From Betaproteobacteria bacterium RIFCSPLOWO2_02_FULL_62_17 (GTDB lineage: Bacteria > Pseudomonadota > Gammaproteobacteria > Burkholderiales > SG8-39), in the NCBI GenBank assembly GCA_001770355.1, contig MEQV01000022.1, positions 3,502 to 9,349 of the forward strand: 5,848 nt of DNA. Reading direction: 5' to 3'. The translations under genes and the position numbers were made by a program. The notes under the pieces were generated by a model. That model saw only the letters and a list, made by a program, of their open reading frames with translations. It was not told the origin of the DNA and searched no databases. Shown here piece by piece: positions 1-5,575 of the stretch. Position 1 is the first letter of the stretch, and the number at the start of each line of letters is the position of its first letter.

Positions 1-776
1 GATGTCAGGATGACGGCCTTGGTCGCCTTGATGGCAATTTTCTTTCCGGGCTGCTGCGCGATGACGCCCGCAACGGCGCCGGTGACTGGATCGACCACCA
101 GTTCTTTCCCGGGGCTCTCATAGAGTACTTTGATCTTCCTCGTCTTCTCGACGGCTTTTTCCAGCGCCTGCCATACGCCGGGGCCGGCGCCTACGGTGAA
201 TGTCTGCTGCAGGGCTTCCTGCCCCGGATACATGGGTGTTTCGCCCGTGGGGAAGAGTGGTTCGCATTTTCCGCCGATCTTCTCGACCCACTCCAGATTG
301 TGGGACATTTCTTCCGCCCAGGCCAGGCAGATGTCCGCCGGAGTATTGCCAAGCGAGACCAGTTCAAGATGCTTCGCGGCCAGCTTAACATCCGAAGGAA
401 CCAGCAGCGCGCCGGCGCACATTCTGCTGCTGGGCGTGTGATGGACGAAAGTGGGCGTATCGGCCTTCTGCTTCTCCAGGATGAGCACATCGGCCCCGGC
501 GTCGTGAGCTTCGATAGCCGCCGCGGCACCGGCACCGCCATATCCCACTATGACGACCTCTGCCTCCATATCCCAACGCGGCGCTCGATTTTCCGCGGGA
601 CCTCGTTTCGATTCGCGCTTCGTAACGCGCGTCATCTTGGGTTTCGTCGCGAGATTCTTTGCCTTGGGTTTCGTCGCGAGATTCTTTGCCTTGGGTTTCG
701 TCGCGAGATTCTTTGCCTTGGTCTTCGTCGCGAGATTCTTTGCCTTGCGCTTCGTCGTCCTGTTTTGAGCTTTCAT
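1..776 (-). CDS. FAD-dependent oxidoreductase, fumarate reductase flavoprotein type, with Lys-rich repeat tail (partial, C-terminus beyond left edge)
   Basis: 258 complete codons are visible; the reading frame continues past base 1. Residues 70-101 form a classic FAD-binding beta-alpha-beta unit: VVIVGYGGAGAAAAIE with the GxGxxG glycines, ending at the acidic residue of LILEKQ that would bind the adenosine ribose. After that come SSRMCAGALL and a stretch typical of the FAD_binding_2 family (fumarate reductase, urocanate reductase and 3-ketosteroid dehydrogenase relatives). The visible part ends in KATKAVILT, where such proteins normally reach the VILATGG segment. These enzymes transfer hydride between a substrate C-C bond and FAD; the substrate cannot be named because the catalytic domain lies outside the window. 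The ATG at 776 is chosen because GGAG (785-782) sits 5 bases upstream. The internal ATG at 569 matches the usual family start but lacks a well-spaced ribosome binding site. Residues 1-69 form a very basic tail with four KAKNLATK(P/T) repeats. The gene is divergent from the CoA-transferase gene. Confidence 0.88.
   Translation of the reverse strand, partial: MKAQNRTTKRKAKNLATKTKAKNLATKPKAKNLATKPKAKNLATKPKMTRVTKRESKRGPAENRAPRWDMEAEVVIVGYGGAGAAAAIEAHDAGADVLILEKQKADTPTFVHHTPSSRMCAGALLVPSDVKLAAKHLELVSLGNTPADICLAWAEEMSHNLEWVEKIGGKCEPLFPTGETPMYPGQEALQQTFTVGAGPGVWQALEKAVEKTRKIKVLYESPGKELVVDPVTGAVAGVIAQQPGKKIAIKATKAVILT
637..744. repeat. 27-bp tandem repeat, four copies, in frame inside the FAD enzyme gene
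   Basis: Four adjacent 27-bp units lie at 637-663, 664-690, 691-717 and 718-744. The first three are identical and the fourth differs at two bases. A degenerate partial unit follows at about 745-757, and a weaker half-unit at about 613-629 is out of exact register. On the minus strand each unit encodes nine residues, KAKNLATKP (KAKNLATKT in the copy nearest the N-terminus). The unit length is a multiple of three, so gain or loss of copies would keep the reading frame. The near-identity of the copies implies recent duplication by slippage or unequal crossover. Confidence 0.95.
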
Positions 777-781
777 GTATT

Positions 782-785
782 CTCC
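782..785 (-). promoter_or_regulatory. Shine-Dalgarno GGAG that supports the long start of the FAD enzyme
   Basis: On the minus strand GGAG is followed by five bases (AATAC) and then the ATG at 776. This is a normal spacing. The alternative ATG at 569 has only GGG one or two bases before it, too close for normal initiation. The site therefore argues that the lysine-rich repeat is translated as the N-terminus rather than being leader DNA. Confidence 0.6.
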
Positions 786-819
786 AGTACCTGTCAACGG
801 GTTCGAAAAGCCTGCGTTA

Positions 820-841
820 GTGTCCGGGATATCACGGAAAC
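820..841. promoter_or_regulatory. Imperfect 22-bp palindrome, candidate operator
   Basis: The left arm reads GTgTCCGgGAT and the right arm ATCaCGGAaAC, with 9 of 11 base pairs symmetric around a central GATATC (centre between 830 and 831). The left half-site GTGTCCGG recurs as an exact inverted copy at 888-895. The dyad lies 44-65 bases upstream of the start codon of the FAD gene and six bases from the FNR-like box, which is a sensible place for a regulator of the divergent pair. It also contains a weak -10-like TGATAT on the minus strand (833-828). No regulator gene is present to name the binding protein. Confidence 0.4.
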
Positions 842-847
842 GAGGGT

Positions 848-861
848 TTGACCTGGATCAA
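848..861. promoter_or_regulatory. FNR/ANR-type binding site
   Basis: The sequence TTGACCTGGATCAA matches the FNR/ANR consensus TTGAT-N4-ATCAA at 9 of 10 defined positions. Its centre is about 78 bases upstream of the FAD gene start (776) and about 168 bases upstream of the CoA-transferase start (1023). If FNR activates from the usual -41.5 position, transcription of the FAD gene would begin near 813 and give a leader of about 36 bases. The -10 candidates at that spacing are weak (around 825-819), so activation is inferred and repression is also possible. A link to oxygen-responsive control would fit a fumarate-reductase-type flavoprotein. Confidence 0.5.
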
Positions 862-873
862 ACATCGTCGATA

Positions 874-914
874 TTGGATCTGCTAAACCGGACACCCATG
901 TCAGCGAGATCCAA
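874..914. repeat. Inverted repeat TTGGATCT / AGATCCAA
   Basis: An exact 8-base inverted repeat has arms at 874-881 and 907-914 separated by 25 bases. It sits between the FNR-like box and the CoA-transferase gene, about 110-150 bases before that start codon. The loop contains the CCGGACAC copy (888-895) that is inverse to the left half of the 820-841 dyad. It could be a second operator for the CoA-transferase promoter or a chance pairing. The long loop and absence of a T run make it a poor terminator. Confidence 0.3.
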
Positions 915-1022
915 GCTGCCGGTTCGTTTCAAAAAGCAGGCGGACAATATCGCGGCGAGATGACCCGCGCCCGCGAACCCTTCAACAGCCTTTGTCCGCC
1001 AGCTTTCGTGGAGAGTCCCTAG

Positions 1023-2219
1023 ATGCAGCAACCCCTGGAAGGTATCACCGTTGTCGACGCCACCCAGGTGATGGCAGGACCATTCTGCACGCATATGCTG
1101 CGGCTGCTCGGCGCGCGCGTCATCAAGCTCGAAAAACCCGGCGAGGGCGACGCCCTGCGCCACTATTCCCGCGACTCGCAGTTTGCCAAGAAAGCACCGT
1201 CATTTATCGGCTTCAACACCGGCAAGGAATCATTGTCGGTCAATATGAAACACCCGCAAGGCGTCGAAGTCGTGCGCCGCCTCGCAGCGCGTGCCGACGT
1301 GATGGTGGAAAATTATCGTCCCGGTGTGATGGAGCGCCTCGGCCTTGGGTACAACAAGCTGAAGGAACTGAACAAACGTTTGATCTACTGTTCCGTGAGC
1401 GGTTACGGGCAGAGTGGGCCGCTGCGCGATAATCCCGCCTATGACCACGTGGTGCAGGCGGTTTGCGGGCTCATGTCGGTGAATGGCGAACCGGGCAGTG
1501 ATCCGATCAAGGTCGGTTTTCCCATTGTGGATACGTTCACCGGCTATTGCGCGGCATTTGGCGTCCTGGCGGCCCTGCAGCAGCGCGAACGCACCGGCCT
1601 GGGGCAGCAGGTCGATGTCGCGATGCTGGACAGCGCCCTGCTGCTTATGAGTTCGATAGTCACGCCGTATCTGATGACCGGCGCTGCGCCCAGGAAGACA
1701 GGCAACCGGGGTTACAACCGCAGTCCGACCTCCGATACGTTTCATACCAAGGATCGCCCCATCACTCTCGGCGCCAATACACAGCGCCAGTTCAAGGTCC
1801 TCTGCGGACTGATCGGGCGCGCCGCTCTGATCGAAGACCCGCGCTTCGCAACGGCGGCCTCGCGCGAGGAGCACGCAGAAGAACTGCGTGCGGCGATTCA
1901 ATTGGCATTGATGCAGCGCTCGGCAACGGAATGGGAAACGCTATTGAATAAGGCCGGCGTGCCCGCCGGCATGGTGCGTACCATTCCAGAAGTGCTGGAG
2001 GAACCGCATCTGAAAACGCGCGATCTGGTACTGACGCTGTCTCCCGCGGGCGATGGCAAACGCCACTACTCCCTGAACATCGGCATTCAGATGGAGCACC
2101 GCGGCAGCGTCCCGATGCCGCCGCCGCCGGAGCTTGGCGAGCATACGTCGGCGGTGCTGCGCCAGCTCGGCTATTCGCAGCAGGCCATCGACGATCTCGC
2201 GCGCGACGGGGTAATCTGA
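1023..2219 (+). CDS. Family III (CaiB/BaiF) acyl-CoA transferase
   Basis: This is a 398-residue protein, the usual length for family III CoA-transferases, which move CoA between a donor thioester and a carboxylic acid through an aspartyl-CoA anhydride. The N-terminus has the family signature VDATQVMAGPFCTHMLRLLG followed by ARVIKLEKPGEGD (residues about 10-43). Next come FNTGKESLSVNM, ADVMVENYRPGVMERLGLGY and the CSVSGYGQSGPLRDNPAYD segment (about 123-141). The expected catalytic aspartate is Asp170 in VGFPIVDTFTG. The C-terminal part holds GVPAGMVRTIPEVLEEPHLKTRD and the closing LGEHTSAVLRQLGYS. A GGAGAG ribosome binding site (1010-1015) lies 7 bases before the ATG. The gene is divergent from the FAD enzyme and convergent with the enoyl-CoA hydratase gene, with 31 bases between the stop codons. 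The acid it activates cannot be told from sequence; family members include formyl-, carnitine-, benzylsuccinate- and mesaconyl-CoA transferases. Confidence 0.93.
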   Translation: MQQPLEGITVVDATQVMAGPFCTHMLRLLGARVIKLEKPGEGDALRHYSRDSQFAKKAPSFIGFNTGKESLSVNMKHPQGVEVVRRLAARADVMVENYRPGVMERLGLGYNKLKELNKRLIYCSVSGYGQSGPLRDNPAYDHVVQAVCGLMSVNGEPGSDPIKVGFPIVDTFTGYCAAFGVLAALQQRERTGLGQQVDVAMLDSALLLMSSIVTPYLMTGAAPRKTGNRGYNRSPTSDTFHTKDRPITLGANTQRQFKVLCGLIGRAALIEDPRFATAASREEHAEELRAAIQLALMQRSATEWETLLNKAGVPAGMVRTIPEVLEEPHLKTRDLVLTLSPAGDGKRHYSLNIGIQMEHRGSVPMPPPPELGEHTSAVLRQLGYSQQAIDDLARDGVI

Positions 2220-2250
2220 GCGAGCCCGGCGCGATCGTCGGTCGATTCAA

Positions 2251-3021
2251 TCACCGGTACCAGGCGGGCTTGCGCTTTTCGCGGAACGCGGCCAGGCCTT
2301 CGCGGGCTTCTGGCGTGTTGCGCCCGGTTTCTGGCAGCCCGGCGAACGCGTCCGCGCGGGCGGTCGCTTCCAAAGCAGCGGCGATGCGCTTCGCATTGCT
2401 CGCCGCAATCGGCGCGGCGAGCAGGATTTCCTCGATCTGCGTGGCCAGCGCCCCATCCATGCCTTCGGTCTCACACAGCACATGCACCAGCCCGATCCGC
2501 AAACCTTCCTCCGCGACGAAACGCTGTCCAGTCATGGCGTAGCGGCGGTAGTGTTGCGTTCCTATCGCCCGGACCACCGGCATGGCGGTATCGGGACCGG
2601 GCGCAAAACCCAGCCGCACTTCGGGCAGGGCAAAAAAAGCATCGCGCGCCGCGATGCGGATGTCGCAGGAAGCGGCGAGCGCGAGCGCGCCGCCCAGGCA
2701 GGCCCCGCGGATTGCGGCGATCGTGGGCTGCGGCACGGCTCGCAAACGCGCGCAGACGTCAATCATGCCGGGCGGGGGAGGCGCATCGGGCGGACGCGGC
2801 GGCGCGTTGTCATGCCGCCGCTGGTCGCCCCCGCCGCAGAAATGCCTGCCGGCGCCGCGCAGCACGACGGCGCGCACCGAGGGGTCCTGCCCGAGGCGCT
2901 CGAACGCCTCGCAAAACCCGTCGAGGATCTCCTGGTCGTAGGTGTTGGCCACATCGGGCCGGTTCATGGTGAGCGTCGCGATGCCGCGCGCGCTCACCTC
3001 CTGCAGAAGTTTGCCGCTCAT
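2251..3021 (-). CDS. Enoyl-CoA hydratase/isomerase (crotonase) family protein
   Basis: This is a 256-residue crotonase-fold protein, which acts on acyl-CoA thioesters stabilised by a two-NH oxyanion hole. The first oxyanion segment is GAGRHFCGGGD (about residues 56-66) and the second is GACLGGALALAASCD (106-120). Aligned by eye to rat mitochondrial crotonase, the second catalytic glutamate (rat Glu164) is present as Glu134 in LPEVRLGFAPG, but the position of Glu144 is alanine (Ala114). Between the oxyanion segments is a proline-rich loop, residues 74-84. The stretch after Glu134, with VVRAIG, RRYAMTGQRF and GLVH, recalls methylglutaconyl-CoA and isohexenylglutaconyl-CoA hydratase relatives (LiuC/AtuE type), but the exact reaction is uncertain. 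The start at ATG 3021 fits the family N-terminus. Longer GTG (3087) and ATG (3075) starts would add atypical residues, and a -10-like TAGAAT at 3052-3047 would lie inside them. It follows the ABM gene on the same strand after a gap of about 100 bases, so co-transcription is possible. Confidence 0.88.
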   Translation of the reverse strand: MSGKLLQEVSARGIATLTMNRPDVANTYDQEILDGFCEAFERLGQDPSVRAVVLRGAGRHFCGGGDQRRHDNAPPRPPDAPPPPGMIDVCARLRAVPQPTIAAIRGACLGGALALAASCDIRIAARDAFFALPEVRLGFAPGPDTAMPVVRAIGTQHYRRYAMTGQRFVAEEGLRIGLVHVLCETEGMDGALATQIEEILLAAPIAASNAKRIAAALEATARADAFAGLPETGRNTPEAREGLAAFREKRKPAWYR

Positions 3022-3123
3022 GTCCTGGACGCTTTTTCGTCGCGCGATTCTATGCGATCGGCCAGGAGCCGGCATGCAGGCAAGCACCCCCGGCGGGGAT
3101 CGCGAGTCCTGCAGCGGCCGGGA

Positions 3124-3417
3124 TCAAACCAGCTTATAACTCTTCACTACCGGAATATTCTTGGTTTGAAGTCCTCGGGCGTGCTTCTTGATTTCCTGGT
3201 GGTCGGCGCTGGCAAGATAGCGGTCGACGCTCTTCTGGTTATTCCACACCGCGTAGGAGATGAGCTCTCCGGGGACATCAATCGACTTTAGAAGTTCCTC
3301 AGAGAGACAGCCCTTCTGTTTGATCATCAATGGCGCACATTCCTTCTTCCAGACACGCTCGGCTTTCGGTACATCCGCAGCCCTGACTTTCACGAAAATG
3401 AGGCGAACGATAGACAT
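3124..3417 (-). CDS. Antibiotic biosynthesis monooxygenase (ABM) domain protein
   Basis: This is a 97-residue single-domain protein. The opening strand SIVRLIFVKVRAADVPKAER, the helix-strand pair CAPLMIKQKGCLSEELLKS, the central strand ELISYAVWNNQKSVDRYLAS and the closing PVVKSYKLV follow the ferredoxin-like alpha/beta pattern of ABM proteins (dimeric alpha-beta barrels). The family includes quinol monooxygenases of the YgiN type, haem-degrading enzymes and many members without known activity. No haem-ligand or substrate motif can be named here. The second ATG (3417) is preferred because GGAGG at 3431-3427 is nine bases away, whereas for the ATG at 3426 it abuts the start codon. There is no signal peptide, so it is cytoplasmic. 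The gene is divergent from the Prs-like gene and lies upstream of the enoyl-CoA hydratase gene on the same strand. Confidence 0.8.
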   Translation of the reverse strand: MSIVRLIFVKVRAADVPKAERVWKKECAPLMIKQKGCLSEELLKSIDVPGELISYAVWNNQKSVDRYLASADHQEIKKHARGLQTKNIPVVKSYKLV

Positions 3418-3426
3418 TGCTGACAT

Positions 3427-3431
3427 CCTCC
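3427..3431 (-). promoter_or_regulatory. Shine-Dalgarno GGAGG that decides the ABM protein start
   Basis: GGAGG on the minus strand directly touches the first in-frame ATG (3426), which leaves no room for initiation there. It is nine bases from the second ATG (3417), within the usable range. The shorter 97-residue protein is therefore the likely product. Confidence 0.65.
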
Positions 3432-3445
3432 AGGTGGCGAGACTA

Positions 3446-3457
3446 AATCAATCTTAC
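3446..3457 (-). promoter_or_regulatory. GTAAGATTGATT element upstream of the ABM gene (promoter-like)
   Basis: This 12-base minus-strand sequence contains TAAGAT, a plausible -10 hexamer, 29 bases upstream of the ABM start codon. A copy with one mismatch occurs upstream of the Bug-type gene at 5515-5526. No convincing -35 box is seen 16-18 bases further upstream, so calling it a promoter is tentative. Confidence 0.25.
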
Positions 3458-3518
3458 TCTGATCCGCGCAGGGACGATTCTGTCACGTTTGGCGCGAATG
3501 CCTGCTAGAGTAAGCGCG

Positions 3519-4460
3519 ATGAATGACGAACTCCGGATCTTTGCCTGCAATAGCAATCGCCCATTGGCCGCCGAGATTTGTGATCACCTGGGTCTGCAGC
3601 TGAGCCCGCTGGCGATTTCGCGCTTTTCCAACGATAACCTGCGCGTCCAGATCCAGGACAATGTACGCGAACGCGACGTTTTTGTGGTCCAGTCATTCAC
3701 CGAACCGGTAAGCGACCACATCATGGAATTGCTGATCACCCTCGATGCACTGCGAAGTGCCTCGGCGCGGCGGGTGACGGCGGTAATTCCCTATTATTCC
3801 TATGCCCGATCCGACAAGAAGGATGCTCCGCGCATTTCCATTACCGGCCGGCTGATCGCCGACATGCTGCACACAGCCGGCGCCAACCGGGTGCTCACCA
3901 TGGATCTGCATGCTGACCAGGTGCATGGTTTTTTCAGCATGCCGGTTGACCATCTCACGGCCGTCCCCATCATTGCTGAGCACTTCAAGCAGCATCTCGA
4001 TCTCTCGCGCCTGGTGGCGGTGGCCACCGATGCCGGCGGCGCCAAGCGGGCGGGCCGTTTCTCCGAATGCTTAGGCATCCCCTTGGCGATTATCGACAAA
4101 CGCCGGGTCAGCGATACGAAGGTTACGCAAAGCCGGGTGGTGGGCGATGTACAAGACCGCGACGCGGTCGTCTTCGAGGACGAAATCTCCACCGGCGCAA
4201 CGCTGATCTCCACTGTCCGGACGCTCAAGCAGGCCGGCGCACGGACCATCCACGCAGGCGCGGCGCATGGGGTACTGTGCGGCCCCGCCGTGGAGCTGCT
4301 GCGCGCGGCGGAGATCGAATCCATCGTGGTCACGAATACGGTGCATCTGCCGCCGGAAAAGCGGCTCGGCAAGATTGCCCAGCTTACCGTGGCGCCGCTC
4401 CTTGCTGCCGCCATCGAGCGGATACACAGTGGGGAAAGCGTCGGGGCGCTGTTCCAATAG
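3519..4460 (+). CDS. prs: Ribose-phosphate pyrophosphokinase (PRPP synthase), divergent subtype
   Basis: This is a 313-residue protein, the normal length for PRPP synthase, which makes PRPP from ribose 5-phosphate and ATP for nucleotide, histidine, tryptophan and NAD synthesis. Recognisable parts, numbered from the ATG at 3519, are RIFACNSNRPLA (6-17), RFSNDNLRVQI in place of the usual FSDGE motif (35-45), PYYSYARSDKKDAPR (91-105), the catalytic-histidine segment MDLHADQVHGFF (His131), and IIDKRR (191-196), whose basic residues close over the active site. The PRPP-binding loop reads VVFEDEISTGATL (217-229) where typical enzymes have VDDMIDTGGTL: both adjacent acids are kept as Glu220-Asp221, but Met is Glu, the later Asp is Ser224 and one Gly is Ala. 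Gln of the ATP-contacting ARQDRK motif is Ser98. It is probably a paralogue of a housekeeping Prs located elsewhere. The 3519 start matches the family N-terminus; upstream TTG (3489) and ATG (3498) starts are in frame, and no ribosome binding site is strong. It is convergent with the Bug-type gene, 30 bases apart. Confidence 0.88.
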   Translation: MNDELRIFACNSNRPLAAEICDHLGLQLSPLAISRFSNDNLRVQIQDNVRERDVFVVQSFTEPVSDHIMELLITLDALRSASARRVTAVIPYYSYARSDKKDAPRISITGRLIADMLHTAGANRVLTMDLHADQVHGFFSMPVDHLTAVPIIAEHFKQHLDLSRLVAVATDAGGAKRAGRFSECLGIPLAIIDKRRVSDTKVTQSRVVGDVQDRDAVVFEDEISTGATLISTVRTLKQAGARTIHAGAAHGVLCGPAVELLRAAEIESIVVTNTVHLPPEKRLGKIAQLTVAPLLAAAIERIHSGESVGALFQ

Positions 4461-4490
4461 AGCAGGAGGACAGAAAGCAGGACGACAGGC

Positions 4491-5468
4491 CTAGTCCGCC
4501 TTCGCGCCGGTGAGGCGCACCACCTTGCCCCAGCGCTCGGTCTCCTGCTTGATCAGAAGCGCCATTTCCGCGGGCGTACCGCCGATCGCCTCGAAGCTCA
4601 GATCCAGCATGCGTTTCACGACCTCGGGCTGCTTCACCGCCTCGGCAATGGAGGTGTAAAGCTGGTTCACGATCAGAGCGGGCGTCTTCGGCGGCGCGGC
4701 CATGGCAACCCAGACCATGGAGACGAATCCCGGCAGCACCTCGGACATGGCGGGGATGCCGGGCAGAATAGGTGTGCGCTTTTCGCTGCCCACTGCGAGC
4801 ACGCGCAGCTTGCCCGCGCGGATGCTCGGCAGCGCGGCACCGACAGCGTCGAACAGTATGTCCACCTGCCCGCCCAGCAGCGCCGCGAGAGCCGGGGCGG
4901 TGCCCTGGTAGGGCACGTGAACGATCCTGACCCCGCCCATCGATTTGAACAACTCGGCGCCGAGGTGCGGAAGGCCGCCGACGCCGCTCGATGCGTAGTT
5001 GAGCCGGTCCGGATTGGCTTTTGCGTAGGCAATCAACTGCTGCACGTTCTGCGCGGCCACATTGGGGTGCACCAGCAGCACCACCGGGGCGATCGCGACC
5101 ACCGAGGCCGGCACGAACGCGTCCGGATCGTAGGGTAGCTTGGCATACAGGAGTTTGTTGGTGACGAACGTCCCGGTGGGCGAAAACAGCAGCGTGTGGC
5201 CGTCGGGCGCGGCCTTGGCTACTGCCTCGGCACCGACGCTACCGGCGGCGCCGGCGCGGTTTTCGACAATGACTGGCTGACCCCATTTTCCCTGCAGCTT
5301 TTCAGCGACCAGGCGCGCCAGGGTGTCGGTAAGCGATCCAGCCGGGTAGGGCACGACCACTCTGACCAGCCTGCCGGGGTAGTCCTGGGCATTGACTGGC
5401 AGCGCGAATGCCAGCGCCGCGGCGGTCAAAAGGGCAGGCAGTATTCGATCCATCGGGATGTTTTTCAT
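4491..5468 (-). CDS. Tripartite tricarboxylate transporter substrate-binding protein (Bug/TctC family)
   Basis: This is a 325-residue secreted binding protein, the usual family length. Residues 1-27 form a Sec signal peptide with a hydrophobic core (ILPALLTAAALAFALP) and likely cleavage after VNA, before QDYPGR. The mature part starts with the family hallmark YPGRLVRVVVPYPAGSLTDTLAR (residues 30-52), then GQPVIVENRAGAAGSVGAE, APDGHTLLF, NYASSGVGGLPHLGAELF and the VPYQGTAPALAALLGGQVD segment (185-203). It ends with GGTPAEMALLIKQETERWGKV. Such proteins capture carboxylic acids or similar small molecules in the periplasm, for a TctAB permease or for sensing. No TctA or TctB gene is in the window, so this is an orphan of the kind abundant in Burkholderiales, and the ligand is unknown. 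The ATG at 5468 has GAGGAG upstream (AGGAG ten bases from the ATG); the ATG at 5453 lacks a site and a TTG at 5516 would add a polar extension before the signal peptide. The gene is divergent from the CBS-domain gene. Confidence 0.93.
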   Translation of the reverse strand: MKNIPMDRILPALLTAAALAFALPVNAQDYPGRLVRVVVPYPAGSLTDTLARLVAEKLQGKWGQPVIVENRAGAAGSVGAEAVAKAAPDGHTLLFSPTGTFVTNKLLYAKLPYDPDAFVPASVVAIAPVVLLVHPNVAAQNVQQLIAYAKANPDRLNYASSGVGGLPHLGAELFKSMGGVRIVHVPYQGTAPALAALLGGQVDILFDAVGAALPSIRAGKLRVLAVGSEKRTPILPGIPAMSEVLPGFVSMVWVAMAAPPKTPALIVNQLYTSIAEAVKQPEVVKRMLDLSFEAIGGTPAEMALLIKQETERWGKVVRLTGAKAD

Positions 5469-5514
5469 GGCCGGTATTCTCCTCGTGCTTTCAGTTGTTT
5501 TCGCATCCTGTTTC

Positions 5515-5526
5515 AATCGATCTTAC
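5515..5526 (-). promoter_or_regulatory. GTAAGATCGATT element upstream of the Bug-type gene (promoter-like)
   Basis: This minus-strand 12-mer differs at one base from the element upstream of the ABM gene (3446-3457). It lies 47-58 bases before the start codon at 5468. TAAGAT could serve as a -10 box, but no good -35 box precedes it at normal spacing. Its role is unproven. Confidence 0.25.
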
Positions 5527-5575
5527 GCCAGATTCCAATTCGGCTTGGGCGCGGCGTGAGCGCGTATGACCGGAG

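Noticed and set aside
300..851. A 183-codon plus-strand frame with striking repeats of a phenylalanine/arginine/leucine-rich peptide.
   Set aside because: It is the complementary-strand reading of the 27-bp repeat inside the FAD gene. The minus-strand frame carries the clear FAD-binding motif.
775..963. A 62-codon plus-strand frame covering the divergent intergenic region.
   Set aside because: It has no ribosome binding site, begins inside the start region of the FAD gene, shows no recognisable domain, and covers the clustered regulatory-like repeats.
1230..1901. A 223-codon minus-strand frame inside the CoA-transferase gene.
   Set aside because: It is an antisense shadow; the plus strand encodes a full-length, motif-complete family III CoA-transferase.
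3022..3123. A CCCCGCCGGGG hairpin between the ABM and enoyl-CoA hydratase genes as a possible terminator.
   Set aside because: The stem is only four base pairs and no T run follows on the minus strand.
2482..3291. A 269-codon plus-strand frame opposite the enoyl-CoA hydratase and ABM genes.
   Set aside because: It spans two genes with recognisable domains on the other strand and shows no family motif of its own.
3453..3514. Inverted 8-mers CTTACTCT (3453-3460) and AGAGTAAG (3507-3514) between the ABM and Prs-like genes.
   Set aside because: The arms are short and 46 bases apart, and a match of this length within such a region can easily arise by chance. One arm overlaps the element already listed.
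4461..4490. A possible bidirectional terminator between the convergent Prs-like and Bug-type genes.
   Set aside because: The 30-base gap contains no inverted repeat with a T run; the 2220-2250 gap likewise has none.
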